Shown: positions 32,778-43,098, counted from the first letter of the stretch. The stretch is 64,000 nucleotides of DNA from Leguminivora glycinivorella (GCF_023078275.1 NC_062972.1:16943691-17007690); one strand, 5' to 3'. Notes: generated by a model not told the origin, from the sequence alone. Numbers and translations: made by a program.

Positions 32778-33195
32778 TGCTAGGGGGCAAAGTTGTATTT
32801 TAACGCCGAGTGTGGAATTGAAAAATGAGCAAGTGAAAGGATTCTATAGTTGAACCACGAGCGAAGTGAGTGGTTCGAGAATAGAACTCTAAACTTGCGT
32901 GTTTTAAAACACGAGAAGTAAAATACATTTGCACCCGAGTGTAACACAAAACTTTTCCCCTCACTATAGCGAGGAAACTACAACGCAAAAAATGCGTTTA
33001 TCACTGCTTCCAGTAGTTCCACAGGTGGTAAATCATCTTTATTACTAGATTCACCTACATTTATCAATTTTAAAGCAGTTAATTTGACTTTATTCAAGGT
33101 CAAATTACTTTACCCACTAGTGGATAAAATGCGTTTTTACCCGCTGGTATTAAAGGACAAAACACGTGTTTCCGAGCTAGTGAGGGGGAAAATGT
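32778..33195. repeat. Interspersed repeat GTTGAACCACGAGCG, copy 2
   Basis: Longer copy of 10266-10615. It starts GGGGCAAAGTTGTATTTTAA, which is also seen alone at 41605-41665. Confidence 0.75.
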
Positions 33196-33265
33196 TTTTT
33201 CATCGCACTCTATTGCTATTTTGCACTTAATACATGCCAAGTTGCGCTTTCGCTTTCTCCCAGAC

Positions 33266-33412
33266 CGGACTGTAGCTCCGGTTAAAAAGCCGTAATATAA
33301 GTAGTTCTCGAGATATTAAGTTATGTGACAGACGGACGGACACACAAGACGGACGGAACGGCGCCATAAAGGTTCCTTTTGTACCTTTTTGGTACGGAAC
33401 CCTAAAAAACCG
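33266..33412 (+). mobile_element. AGGGTTCCGTA-family element, 3' fragment
   Basis: TAGTTCTCGAGATATTAAG, GACAGACGGACGGACACAC, then AAGGTTCCTTTTGTACC and GGTACGGAACCCTAAAA, which fold into a terminal hairpin. Confidence 0.65.
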
Positions 33413-33999
33413 CCGCTTTTGGAGTTCTGGTGAAAGGTACTTACGAATGTTGAATAGGCTACTTGCCTTCTAGTCAAATCAGCTTCCCTTTAAGAACTGT
33501 CAAAACGAATTTTAACGTTTTGCTAATATGAAATCGAATTGAGTGACGTCACGTTCAACTCATTTACTTTATATACGAGTATTTCTACCTGACGAATTAA
33601 ATAGAATTTGTATTTAAAAATAACTTCTATCCATGTTTTCCTTATATTTATCTGATGCTTTATTTCGTGCATGGTATTAAATAATTTATTTTAAGTACAG
33701 TCAAGTTCCATGTTGTGTAGAAATGTGTATTTTTTAAAACTGCTTTCAATGTCTGGTTATTTGATGGAAATACAAATGAATACATCAATAACGTATACCT
33801 ACCGTTAAGGTTTAAGGAGTTCCCTCAATTCGTCATGAATCCAATATCCGACTACCTATAAGAAATCGAGTTTGACAAAATTTTAGTTAAAAACTCAATA
33901 TGCTTAGCAAACAAAGATCCTTTTGTGTCGTCTTTGAGAAGTTTCGTTCTGATCATCATAAGCAGTTCCACTGCACCAACCCCAAACTTAAGTAATTTT

Positions 34000-34092
34000 G
34001 GAGAAAATAGGCTGTGACAGACGGACAGACAGGCGCACGAGTGATCCTATGAGGGTTCCGTTTTCCTTTTTGAGGTACGGAATCCTAAAACC
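34000..34092 (+). mobile_element. AGGGTTCCGTA-family 3' fragment within the array
   Basis: GTGACAGACGGACAGACAGG, then AGGGTTCCGTTTTCC and GAGGTACGGAATCCTAAAA. Confidence 0.6.
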
Positions 34093-34339
34093 AAAGTCAT
34101 AATAAGTGTCTCGTTCAAATTTGAGTAGTTCCGTTCTGATCATCATCAGCAGTTCCACTGCACTAAATGTCACTGTTCGGTACGGTCGACTACAAAGAGA
34201 TGTATCCATTTCTCACCTTATTACGATGCAAGAAGCTGAAAAAGTGTATACATCTCTTTGTAGTCGACCGTACGTAAACGCATGCTGTTCTTATAATAAC
34301 ACAAAAACCAATATATGTATACCTGAATAAATTAAAGTT

Positions 34340-34610
34340 ATGGTCTTTGGGAGCCTGGGGTCTGCTTTGACAATCAATCCCAAGATTTGGCGTAGGCACT
34401 AGTTTAACGAAAGCGACTTCCATCTGACCTTCCAACCCGATGGGTAATTAGGGCTTTATTAGGATTACCCGGTTTCCTCACGATGCTGTCCTTCAGCGAA
34501 AAGCTACTGGCAAATATCAAATGACATTTCGCACATAAATTCCAAAAACCTCATTAGTGCGATCCGGGGTTCGAACCCGCGAGCTCTAACGCGACCACTG
34601 TTCTGAACGT
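34340..34610 (-). mobile_element. tRNA-headed SINE (family B), minus copy inside the 121-bp array
   Basis: Reverse of 24673-24987: GGGAGCCTGGGGTCTGC, CCCAAGATTTGGCGTAGGC, CTTCCATCTGACCTTCCAAC and GGGGTTCGAACCCGCGAG. Confidence 0.75.
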
Positions 34611-35104
34611 AAATGCATACTGTTCTTATAATAATACTAAATTAAGTCACTATAAGTGTGTCGTCCAGATTTGAGGAGTTCCTTTATGACCATCATCAGC
34701 AGTTCCACTGCACCAAATGTCACTGTTATGAATGTACTTAAATTAAAGCTATTCTCATATAAATACCAAATTCATTGTAAGTGTGCCGTGCAGATTTGAG
34801 GAGTTCCATTCTGATCCATTTCCATTATCATCAGTTCCATTGCACTGAGTTCCACTGTTCTGAACATAAATGCATGCTGTTCTTATAAAAATACCAAAGT
34901 CACTATGAGTGTGCCTTTCAGACTTGAGGAGTTCCGTTCTGACCATCATCAGCAGTTCCACTGCACAAAATGTCACTGTTCCGTACGTATATGCATGCTG
35001 TTCTTATAAAAACACAAAAATCACCACATGTATGCCTTCAAGATTCGAGGAGTTGCCTTGATTTCTCCAGGATCCCATCATCAGAACTAGGTTTTGATAA
35101 AAAT

Positions 35105-35132
35105 AGATAGAATAGAATAGAATAGAATAGAA
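35105..35132 (-). repeat. (TTCTA)n 3' tail of element 2
   Basis: Pentanucleotide repeats at the LINE 3' end, analogous to the (ATTTC)n tail of element 1. Confidence 0.85.
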
Positions 35133-35272
35133 ATGATTTATTGTTTACCGTGTACAATAGATTACAATTTTTACACAAACATATGTCTCAACGGTAACCC
35201 TTTTCGGGTATACAATATTACTTAAACTAATAATATACTAAAACTAATACTACATGCTATTTGGTTCACATG

Positions 35273-37633
35273 CTAGTTAGTCTCATACATAAAGTATTCA
35301 TGCATATCATAAAAGACGTGATCAATCAACCACCCTTTTAGCTGTTGCTTGAATTTTTTCCCGCTTAACATTTTTATACATGAGGGTAGGTGATTGAAAA
35401 CTTTGATTGCTGCTATAAATGTACTCTTACAATAAGCTGCATTTCTGACTGCCGGGAGCAATATGTTATATTTGTATTGTGATCTCACATTATCACGTTG
35501 TTCAGAGAAAAATGAAAAGTTACATTTATTGTCCGACACAAATAGGCAAAGCTGGTAAATATACAGTCCAGTTAATGTAAGAAAATTATTTTCTTTAAAG
35601 ACGTGCCTTATGGACTCATTGTTGTACAAGCGATATATGATTCGGATGCATTTCTTTTGCAGAATGAATGTTGTTTCTACATTAACCGAATCTCCCCAAT
35701 AAATCAAACCGTAGCTTAACAAGGGATACACATTTCCATAGTACGCGTTTTTTACTATATCCACTGAACATGAATTCGATAGAATGGACAAGGCATAGCA
35801 CTGACTGGAAATTCTTTTATTAATTTTTTCCACGTGAGATTTCCAATTTAAATGTGGGTCTATGGAGACGCCTAGAAAATTAGTACTATCTACATCTTGT
35901 ATTATGGTGTCCTCGTATTCAATATTGATGTTCAGTGGATTGGTTTTGTAGTTCCTAAACTGCATGACTTTAGTTTTACTTGTATTAACATTTAGGTTAA
36001 TTGAACTGAGCCATTCTACTACAGTCTTCAGACAATTATTTATTTTCTGTTGAAAGTCACAATCTTTGTTTTCACCAGAGAACAAAATAGTTGCATCATC
36101 TGCAAACATAACACAAATGTCGTTTATGATGTTTGGAAGCTCATTCACGTAAATGAGAAACAGAAGAGGGCCAAGTATGCTCCCTTGGGGAACACCGACT
36201 TTGGTTAATTCAAATTGAGACTGTATAGGCTCTATACATTTAGTTTTTTTATTATAGCTTTCTATAACAGTGGCTTGTTGCCTATTATCTAAGTAACTCT
36301 CAAGTAATTTTAGGACATTTCCTCTAATACCTACGTTGTTGAGTTGTTTTAACAATATGTTATGAACTACACAATCGAATGCCTGTGACATGTCCAGAAA
36401 TAATGCAATGCAGGGTCTTTTGTAGTTGATATCATCCCATATATGTTTAAACAACTGAAATATAGCTAAAGATGTTGACTTGCCCTTCTGAAAACCAAAT
36501 TGGTATGGATGAATAATATTATTGGATTCAAAAAATCTTACAATCCTGTTGTAAATACATCTTTCGATTATTTTAGAAAAACTTGGTAAGAGAGCAATAG
36601 GACGATAGTTGGACATGTCAATTCTACTGCCCTTTTTATACAATGGTTTGATCAGGGCTTTCTTTAAAGCATCTGGGAATATCCCCGTTTGAAATATTAA
36701 ATTTACAATATGAGCAAGTGGTTCAGCTATATAGTCTAGACATGCTTTAACAAGTTGAATTGGTATGCTGTCATAACCGGAACTTTTCTTATTTTTTAGG
36801 CCTTTAGTTATCTTTTTTATTTCATATGCGTCTACAGGGGCTAAAAACATACTTTTGCAAAGAGATGTTGAAGATGGCTTGTAATTATGTGCTGACGAAA
36901 GTCCGACGTTGTTACGGGATACAAAGTAATTGTTAAATATATTCGCAATTTTTATAGGGTCTGTGATAGTCTCATCTTCTGATATAATCTTTTCTACTGT
37001 AGTTGTTATTGTATTAGTCGATGTAGTGTGTTGTTTAATTAGATTCCAAGTGGCTTTAGTCTTGTTCGTGCTACGTTTTATGTAACTATCACTACTCAAC
37101 ATTTTTGACGTACGTATAACCTTTTTGAGAAGTTTGCTGTACTTTTTGAAGCTAACTACATTACTCGTACTCGTTTGATTTTTTAATTGCAAGTACTTCG
37201 AACGTTTTACCCTGCTACATTTTAAAATCCCTTTGGTTTTCCACTGTGGTTTTCTTTTATAAGTGACTTTGACTCTTTCAAGTGGTATACACAGATCAAG
37301 AAGTAAAGAAAACAGATCAATAAATATTTTATAAGCTGTACAAGGGTCAGATTGCAAATATACTTCTAAAAAGTTTACTTGAGCTACATATTTAACAAAA
37401 ATTTCTAGATTGGCATCTATTTTTCTTCTATAAACATACCAGAACTTTTCATTGTAACTCAGATTGGTAGGGACTCTGAAGAGTTGACCTGTATGATCAG
37501 AAATTCCTAGATTTAAAACTTCTACATTATATTTTTTGTAATTCGTTAATACATTGTCAATGCAGGTTTGCGATTGTGCAGTTATTCTTGTAGGCACATC
37601 AATAGTTGCCTTCAGGTTATAAATGCGTAACAT
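35273..37633 (-). CDS. LINE ORF2, 3' part: end of endonuclease plus reverse transcriptase
   Basis: 786 codons continuing the endonuclease (KATIDVPTRIT, then IDNVL and SDHTGQ near residues 10-50). The reverse transcriptase follows: SNYRPIALLP, FLDMSQAFDC, VGVPQGSILGPLLFLIYVN and the catalytic FADD at 510-513 (36106-36095). A normal C-terminal region has LLSYGLIYWGDS and LQKKCIRIIY. All key reverse-transcriptase motifs are present. Its upstream partner is in another frame, because a 6-A run at 37643-37648 appears one base short. The ATG at its start lies within the endonuclease and is not a true start. Confidence 0.92.
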   Translation of the reverse strand: MLRIYNLKATIDVPTRITAQSQTCIDNVLTNYKKYNVEVLNLGISDHTGQLFRVPTNLSYNEKFWYVYRRKIDANLEIFVKYVAQVNFLEVYLQSDPCTAYKIFIDLFSLLLDLCIPLERVKVTYKRKPQWKTKGILKCSRVKRSKYLQLKNQTSTSNVVSFKKYSKLLKKVIRTSKMLSSDSYIKRSTNKTKATWNLIKQHTTSTNTITTTVEKIISEDETITDPIKIANIFNNYFVSRNNVGLSSAHNYKPSSTSLCKSMFLAPVDAYEIKKITKGLKNKKSSGYDSIPIQLVKACLDYIAEPLAHIVNLIFQTGIFPDALKKALIKPLYKKGSRIDMSNYRPIALLPSFSKIIERCIYNRIVRFFESNNIIHPYQFGFQKGKSTSLAIFQLFKHIWDDINYKRPCIALFLDMSQAFDCVVHNILLKQLNNVGIRGNVLKLLESYLDNRQQATVIESYNKKTKCIEPIQSQFELTKVGVPQGSILGPLLFLIYVNELPNIINDICVMFADDATILFSGENKDCDFQQKINNCLKTVVEWLSSINLNVNTSKTKVMQFRNYKTNPLNINIEYEDTIIQDVDSTNFLGVSIDPHLNWKSHVEKINKRISSQCYALSILSNSCSVDIVKNAYYGNVYPLLSYGLIYWGDSVNVETTFILQKKCIRIIYRLYNNESIRHVFKENNFLTLTGLYIYQLCLFVSDNKCNFSFFSEQRDNVRSQYKYNILLPAVRNAAYCKSTFIAAIKVFNHLPSCIKMLSGKKFKQQLKGWLIDHVFYDMHEYFMYETN

Positions 37634-38133
37634 TGACTTGAATTTTTTGACATATTGTCATCTTTAAGCAGATTAATATTAAAATCTCCTGCAATTACAA
37701 TCTTTTTGTTATTTCTACACAAACGGAAAACAATTTTATTTAAAAGTGATTCAAATTGTTTTACAAACACATCAAAGTTACCGTTAGGGGTTCTGTAAAT
37801 ACACACCAATATAGTATTTAAGTCTGTGATATTAACGCCACAAACCTCGAAATCTGATTCAATCGACATACTGGAAATCCAGTCTAGAGTTACATAATTT
37901 ATAGAATTTCGTATATATATACATGATCCTCCTCTTAATTTATTTTTTCTACTAAAATTAGCGGCTAATTGAAAGTTGTCGAGTTGGACTTTAGTTGCTT
38001 CGTCATGTCTGAGGAAGGTTTCCGTGAAACAAAAAATGTGAATATTCTTATCATCTGATAAAATTTCAATCTGATCCATTTTTGATTTTAAGCCTTGTAC
38101 ATTTTGGTGGCATATGTTAAAAGTGTTAGTCAC
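37612..38133 (-). CDS. LINE ORF2, 5' part: endonuclease, frameshifted
   Basis: N-terminal endonuclease of element 2: CHQNVQG (N11), FTETFL (E38), the RGGSCIYIR block, VCIYRTPNGNFDVF and IAGDFNIN near residue 150. The frame then runs out in NSSQCYAFIT and a stop just after the frameshift. It begins at GTG overlapping the ORF1 stop (GTGACTAA, 38133-38126). There is no AUG before the conserved domain, so reinitiation or a non-AUG start is implied, as in element 1. Confidence 0.88.
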   Translation of the reverse strand: MTNTFNICHQNVQGLKSKMDQIEILSDDKNIHIFCFTETFLRHDEATKVQLDNFQLAANFSRKNKLRGGSCIYIRNSINYVTLDWISSMSIESDFEVCGVNITDLNTILVCIYRTPNGNFDVFVKQFESLLNKIVFRLCRNNKKIVIAGDFNINLLKDDNMSKNSSQCYAFIT

Positions 38134-40120
38134 GAAAAAGACATTCAGAAGTGACCAAGTCCTCCCAGTTTTGTTGTTCCGTTTGTGTGCCTTGAGTAGT
38201 ATGGCTCCAGTGATACTTAGGGTCTATTGATTGATTGTAGTCATATATGTATGCAATGGTTTCTCTAATTCCCTTAAATATTGTCCTTAAACCGTGGTTA
38301 TTTATCACACCGGTGTACCTGCGAAACATATCATAATCGTATGACAAGTTCTGGTTTGCGTCTAATAAAAAGCAATACTCATATTGCATGTTATCAAGAT
38401 AGATAAGCTCATTAAATCTTTCAATTCTCCAGTTATACATTGTACCTACGTTGTATTTGAATGTTGGTAAACATATGATAAAATTTGTGTGATCTAATTT
38501 CAACAATGTTTCTTTTACTACAGTGACTAAGCTCAAATAGTTCTTTGTAATCTTAAAGTCCTCTTCCCCTATGAATAATATGCAAAAATCATTTCTCGTA
38601 TAGTCTTTTACTTTCTCGTTAATATTTTTTAATAACTCTGTAATTCCTGAGTCAGGGCTCAAGAAATGACAAATTCGAAACTCGTCAGAAAATTCGTCTT
38701 GTGCAATATTGAGAACTTTGTTTTTATTATTGCTACTGATTATACATAATTTGTTAGCGGGTACTTCTAAAATGCCGTGAGACGAATTATTACACGTCAC
38801 TTGTCGAGTTGTTGAGGGTGTCTTGCTTATCTCGTCCTGGTTAGTGGTGTGTGTTAATTTTATTCGTCCTTCAAAGTCTGCAATACATTTTTTTAGGCGC
38901 GTGATTTCATCGCAAGCTTCAGCAAGCTCAAGTTGAAGTTGCTTGATTGTATTACTCAGATCTTGGATTTTACCTACTGGTGATGATATACTGGGTTCTT
39001 TAGATTTCGAATTTCGTCTCGTTTTACTTGTACATGCTTTCAGTCGTGTAGGTGTAGCACATACCTGCCTGAGTACACTGATCTCTTGAGTGAACTTATC
39101 TATCTGTTTGCGTAGGTCTATGTTTTCCAATATTTGGTTTTCAAGTTCATTTTGTGTTGATTGAAGGTGACTAGAGAGCTCTTTATTCTTGGTTTTCAAA
39201 ATATGCACCAGTTCCATTTCTTTGTGGTTACATGTCTCATGTAAACTTTCAAAACTTCTAGATGTATCTGTTTCTAAGTCACTCCCACTCAAATCATTTT
39301 GGCTGGAGTTCAGTGATTCTAGGGACTTTGATTTACCTAATTTGCCAGAGTGTGGGACACAGGATAAAACTTTTTCACAAGTTCCAGTGCCATCCGGGGA
39401 TTGATGGTCCCGTCGTACCAACTCCTCGCTTGTTCCAGTGGCTTCAGTGATCGCAAGTTGTGCATTTACCTCTTTTCCGCATTGGGTGATTTCGGGGGCC
39501 AAAAATTGAACACTTGTCTCATGGTTGAAATTTTCGTCGCGTTGGGTGATTTCGGGGGCCGGAGATTGATCATTTGTCTCATGGTTAGGATTTTCATCGC
39601 ATTGGGTGTTTTCGGGGGCCGGAGATTGATCATTTGTCTCAAAGTTGGGATTTTCATCACAGGTTACAGAGAAGAGAGGGAGGGAAGTGCTGCTAGTTGT
39701 GGGTTGTGCGTGAATCTCTTCTAATTTTCCAAGTGTTTCAGAAGGATTTGATGTTTCTTGAGTTCCATCTAGATTTTTTGAGACTTCTGGGACTTCGGCC
39801 GCTGGTGAGAATACTTGTCTCTGGTCGGGATTTTGGTCACAGGTCAAAAGGAGCGGTGATGAAGTGCTGATATTCGCATCGCTATTCGAAGCTGTCCCTT
39901 GTATGCATATTTTACATTTCCACTGCTTCCGTGACTCCAGTGTTCTCAACCGGTGTAACTTTTCTGAAACGCCTGCGCAGTCATATTCGTATCGTTTTTT
40001 ACAATTTGAACACGCTATTGTAGTTTTTTGGTCTACGGTTGATTTGCACTTGTAGCAAATTACTAAATTTGATGTAATTCGGCTGCTTGTGAAAGCTTTG
40101 ATAGGCCTTTTTGTTGACAT
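38126..40120 (-). CDS. LINE ORF1 protein: PHD-like finger, repeats, coiled coils, SGNH-like domain
   Basis: 664 residues from ATG at 40120; the frame is open to 40159 but only from GTG. Residues 22-72 hold seven Cys spaced C-x2-C-x11-C-x2-C-x7-C-x20-C-x2-C with a Trp before the last pair. This is a PHD finger in which the usual His is Glu45. About residues 155-220 carry three copies of a 20-residue unit (DENPNxETNDQSPAPExTQ). Coiled coils lie at about 310-360 and 390-430. The C-terminal 170 residues (CIISSNNKNK, ILFIGEEDF, WRIERFNELIYL, CFLLDANQ) resemble the SGNH-like domain of CR1-group ORF1s. The protein would bind element RNA in a cytoplasmic RNP. It overlaps ORF2 by 8 nt. Confidence 0.85.
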   Translation of the reverse strand: MSTKRPIKAFTSSRITSNLVICYKCKSTVDQKTTIACSNCKKRYEYDCAGVSEKLHRLRTLESRKQWKCKICIQGTASNSDANISTSSPLLLTCDQNPDQRQVFSPAAEVPEVSKNLDGTQETSNPSETLGKLEEIHAQPTTSSTSLPLFSVTCDENPNFETNDQSPAPENTQCDENPNHETNDQSPAPEITQRDENFNHETSVQFLAPEITQCGKEVNAQLAITEATGTSEELVRRDHQSPDGTGTCEKVLSCVPHSGKLGKSKSLESLNSSQNDLSGSDLETDTSRSFESLHETCNHKEMELVHILKTKNKELSSHLQSTQNELENQILENIDLRKQIDKFTQEISVLRQVCATPTRLKACTSKTRRNSKSKEPSISSPVGKIQDLSNTIKQLQLELAEACDEITRLKKCIADFEGRIKLTHTTNQDEISKTPSTTRQVTCNNSSHGILEVPANKLCIISSNNKNKVLNIAQDEFSDEFRICHFLSPDSGITELLKNINEKVKDYTRNDFCILFIGEEDFKITKNYLSLVTVVKETLLKLDHTNFIICLPTFKYNVGTMYNWRIERFNELIYLDNMQYEYCFLLDANQNLSYDYDMFRRYTGVINNHGLRTIFKGIRETIAYIYDYNQSIDPKYHWSHTTQGTQTEQQNWEDLVTSECLFRD
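39470..39662 (-). repeat. 60-bp tandem repeat (x3) within ORF1 of element 2
   Basis: Three units containing TTGGGTGATTTCGGGGGCC (plus strand) at 60-bp spacing encode the 20-residue repeats. Frame is maintained. Confidence 0.85.
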
Positions 40121-40205
40121 TATGTTTATGATCGCTATATTTTTTTTGGTTCGCAACACTATTTTTAATCGGTGCAGTACGGCTGAGCTGCTGAGTAGCG
40201 GCCAA

Positions 40206-40560
40206 TTGTCAAAAACTAAGATCGATTATAATCGATACTTGTAATCGATATAATTGATATAAAATTTCTGAACGAAAAAATATTTTTTTTCCTGGTATCC
40301 CTGATTTGAATTTTGCGGGTGGTAGTAGTGCACGCCTGTCACGTGTGCCGTCCAATCATGAGTGAGTATGTCACATACGTAACATTTGTTGACAAACTTC
40401 AAAGTAAAACGGTCGGATGTTTGTTCTTACCAGGATCTGATTTCGATGTTAATCCGTCTCTGCTAGGTTTTTTGTTTGTATATATCGAAGTCCTTTGGTT
40501 GTGAACACTTTTGAATGCACGCACACAGATTTTAATACTATTTTAAATATTAATTTCGAA
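40206..40560. other. Palindromic AT-rich flank of element 2
   Basis: GATCGATTATAATCGATAC and ATCGATATAATTGATAT near 40221-40260 form overlapping short palindromes. No gene. Confidence 0.4.
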
Positions 40561-40604
40561 TAAAACTTGCAGAGCTCCGACTACTATGTGTATGCTGGAC
40601 TGGG

Positions 40605-40695
40605 GTTGCCAGCTTTCTTCGAATCGAACCAACGTACCCTGCAATCGCGGCAGATGCCTATTTCCGCTCGGCCACCCAGGTCACAGATGCTGAGG
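40605..40695 (-). mobile_element. tRNA-like SINE head (family E)
   Basis: Minus strand: GACCTGGGTGGCCGAGCGG (box A region of a Ser/Leu-type tRNA) and TTGGTTCGATTCGAAG (box B). The anticodon region is not tRNA-like, so it is a SINE relic. Confidence 0.55.
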
Positions 40696-40734
40696 TCGAA
40701 ATTATCTCTCATATGAGTAATCTATACAAGGACT

Positions 40735-41038
40735 CGCAGCGCCCTCTGACCATCCCTAGAACCTTCCTTCCTTGACAGATTTGAGGCGGCGGTTAAAAAT
40801 AGTTTTGATATGTACAATTTGAGCTTTTTCATACGATACCCCACTTGACGTAGTAGCTTGACATGATTTACAGTTTGCCATTAGAAGTTAAAAATGTTCA
40901 TACCTGTTCCAAATTTCAAATCGATAGCAAAATTACCTAGTTCTCGAGATATTTAGAAATATGACAGACAGACAGACATACGGACAGAGTAGGACCATAA
41001 AGGTTCCTTTTGTACCTTTTTGGTACGGAACCCTAAAA
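40735..41038 (+). mobile_element. AGGGTTCCGTA-family element, 3' half
   Basis: TTTCATACGATACCCCACTT, TTCTCGAGATATTTAG, GACAGACAGACATACGGAC, then AAGGTTCCTTTTGTACC and GGTACGGAACCCTAAAA. Confidence 0.7.
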
Positions 41039-41237
41039 CCAAAAAAAATACAGACGAATTGAGAACCCCTTCCTTGAGATTTGGAGCGGCGGTAAAGTTA
41101 AAGAAAAACATGAACCCTAATAATTATATAACCTCCTTTATTTTCGATAAAAAAAGTCTGTTAAAAAAGGGACATAACTCTTTTCAACTAATCAGTTCAG
41201 TATTTTTTTATGAATTCAAGCTTTTATTTTTATAAAT

Positions 41238-41354
41238 TTAACCCTTAAATGCATGACCTTGACAAAGATTAATTCAAATTTGTATTTTGACATGCTGTCA
41301 TTACAGTCAAAAATAGATGATGCATATATACATCGCTGTGCATTAAAGGGTTAA
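41238..41354. mobile_element. piggyBac-like MITE (117 bp, TTAA ends)
   Basis: TTAACCCTTAAATGCAT at the left and GCATTAAAGGGTTAA at the right, both including TTAA. Confidence 0.75.
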
Positions 41355-42044
41355 GTCGTTTTTCCTCTATTGTTGGCATTGTAGATACACAGATATTTTC
41401 AATTTTGTTAAACTTATTACCTGGCTCTCAGATTCTCCGCTCATTGTAGCTGCTTCTGTGAACGTCGGCGATTCTTGACGTTTGGGTTCCGACGCGCCTT
41501 CATCATTAAATCTGCAATAATAATGATCACGAATAAATCAGAAGTTTCCAACCATTGGCGTGTGCAAAGGGCTTGGCACTTGGCAGTAATAGTTATTTGT
41601 TATACAAGGGGGCAAAGTTGTATTTGAACGTCGAATGTGGAATTGAAAAACTAGCAATTGAAAGGATACCTGCGTTTCGCGATAAAATATCAAGAGCCAA
41701 CACCATGACAGCTCCTCGAAACAATCACTAGTCCTTGTTCCAGGAAGCCCAGGAGATCCGAAAATTGGTCCTGGACAAATCGGCCTTGGTCCGATGAAGA
41801 ATCACTGTAACATAAAAAATAAATTTACAAGTTAATTAGTGTTAATTTACAAGAGAAAATGCTTGAGTTGCTAAAAAATCCCTCAACTCTTCATGGATTC
41901 CAACATCAGAACAGCGCAGGTTTCGACATGTCACAAAAGAACGCCACCTCAATAAGTCAATACGTAGGCAACAGAACCCTAGGCGTTACGGGGCCCGAAT
42001 AGAAGGGGCAAACTAAGAAAGAGGTAGCGCAATATCATTTTTAG

Positions 42045-42734
42045 GGTTCCGTAGTTCCGGCGATAGGTAAGGCACCGCTAATAGAGGCGGTAACCGATAA
42101 GATACCGAAGCAATTCGTCTTCGACAAGAAATACAAAATACAATTACACGAAGAACCCCGTGAAGGACTTAACCCAAGGGAGCTGAGAATCTTCACGGAT
42201 GGATCAAAAACAAGGTCAGGCACTGGCTCTGGGGTATTCTCAGAGGACCTCAACATACACATCTCGACACCACTAGGTGCCCACAACACAGTCTTCCAGG
42301 CAGAATGTATGGGCATCATAATGGCAGCACATGCGATCGTCTCAAGGGAGGTACGTGACTACCCCATCCGTATACTCTCCGATAGTAGGTCAGTACTACA
42401 AGCTCTACAAAGTTATACCTTTACTTCAGGGCTAATCTACGAATGTCACAGAACTCTGACAGAGGTATGCACCACCAACAGCGTAACTCTTCAGTGGATT
42501 AAAGGACACAGCAACTCGCGAGGTAACGATGGAGCCGACATCCTAGCGCGTAGAGGCTCCGAAATGAAGGTGGCAGGACCGGAGCCCATACTACCATTAC
42601 CTTATGCTTGGCTTCGAAACATGCTGCGTTACAACACCAAGGTAAAACACCAACAATACTGGTCTAACCTAGGCACCTGCAGACAGGCAAAGGAAGCACT
42701 CCCGACAATCACCCCGGATTGTCAAAAAAGGTGA
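42045..42734 (+). pseudogene. RNase H domain of truncated LINE ORF2
   Basis: The frame is open from 42045 but fused to target sequence at its start. RNase H residues: FTDGS (Asp 42198-42200), AEC (Glu 42303-42305), LSDSRS (Asp 42381-42383) and HSNSRGNDGAD (Asp 42537-42539), i.e. a complete catalytic set. The frame breaks near 42718, where the next ORF continues one base out of phase. There is no reverse transcriptase, so the fragment cannot mobilise itself. RNase H after the reverse transcriptase marks the I/R1/LOA side of non-LTR elements, unlike elements 1-3 here. Confidence 0.85.
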
Positions 42735-43009
42735 GGCAACTAAAAAGGCCACAGCTCCGACTTTTAGTGGGGGCCATAACTGGCCATGCCCCTTTCAACA
42801 AACACTTATTCACCCTGGGTGTTACAGACAGCCCCCTCTGCAGAGCGTGCACGGAGGCAGAGGAAACAGCCGCTCACGTCATTCTCGAATGTCCAGGGGT
42901 GGCAGAATACCGGGCACAACACCTCGGGTCGCCGGGGTGTCTCCCAGAAGTCGTCGGCAACATAAAGGGTCTGCTAGGCTTTCTGGTAGAGCTGGGTTGG
43001 CAGGAATAG
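42719..43009 (+). pseudogene. C-terminal zinc knuckle of the same LINE ORF2
   Basis: Continues the 42045-42734 frame after a one-base shift. QLRLLVGAITGHAPFNKHLF precedes a C-x2-C-x8-H-x4-C knuckle (CRACTEAEETAAHVILEC). Usual for the end of R1/I-type ORF2. Confidence 0.85.
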
Positions 43010-43098
43010 TGCCGCAACCCATCACGCAAAATAGGCGCAAATTATGACGTCGAGTTGCGGAAACCGAGCCCGCGTATACCTATAACCTATATAACCTA

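Larger units (their letters stand above)
33940..35085 (-). repeat. 121-bp repeat array, interrupted by SINE and other insertions
   Basis: Units read on the minus strand contain ACAGTGACATTTGGTGCAG, TGATGATGG, CGGAACTCCTCAAATCTG and AAGAACAGCATGCATTT. Anchors at 34156, 34706, 34837 and 34958 give 121- and 131-bp spacing. The far end (GGATCCTGGAGAAATC at 35057-35075) matches the start of the plus-strand array at 59844. Confidence 0.75.
35105..40205 (-). mobile_element. CR1/Jockey-group LINE, full length (element 2)
   Basis: Second, distinct non-LTR element: ORF1 (38126-40120), ORF2 (35273-38133, one frameshift), a short 3' UTR of about 150 bp and a TTCTA-repeat tail (TAGAA on the plus strand, 35105-35132). 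No RNase H is present. Both ORFs are nearly intact, so it is young. The 5' edge is set only approximately, near 40205, and I could not find a clear target duplication. Confidence 0.88.

Noticed and set aside
33360..33412. Helitron 3' end (hairpin followed by CTAA) for the AGGGTTCCGTA family
   Set aside because: The hairpin and CTRR-like end fit loosely, but no 5' TC start or A/T insertion site could be shown, and the stem abuts the CTAA directly.
42041..42319. 92-codon minus-strand ORF
   Set aside because: Antisense shadow of the RNase H frame, which has all catalytic residues.
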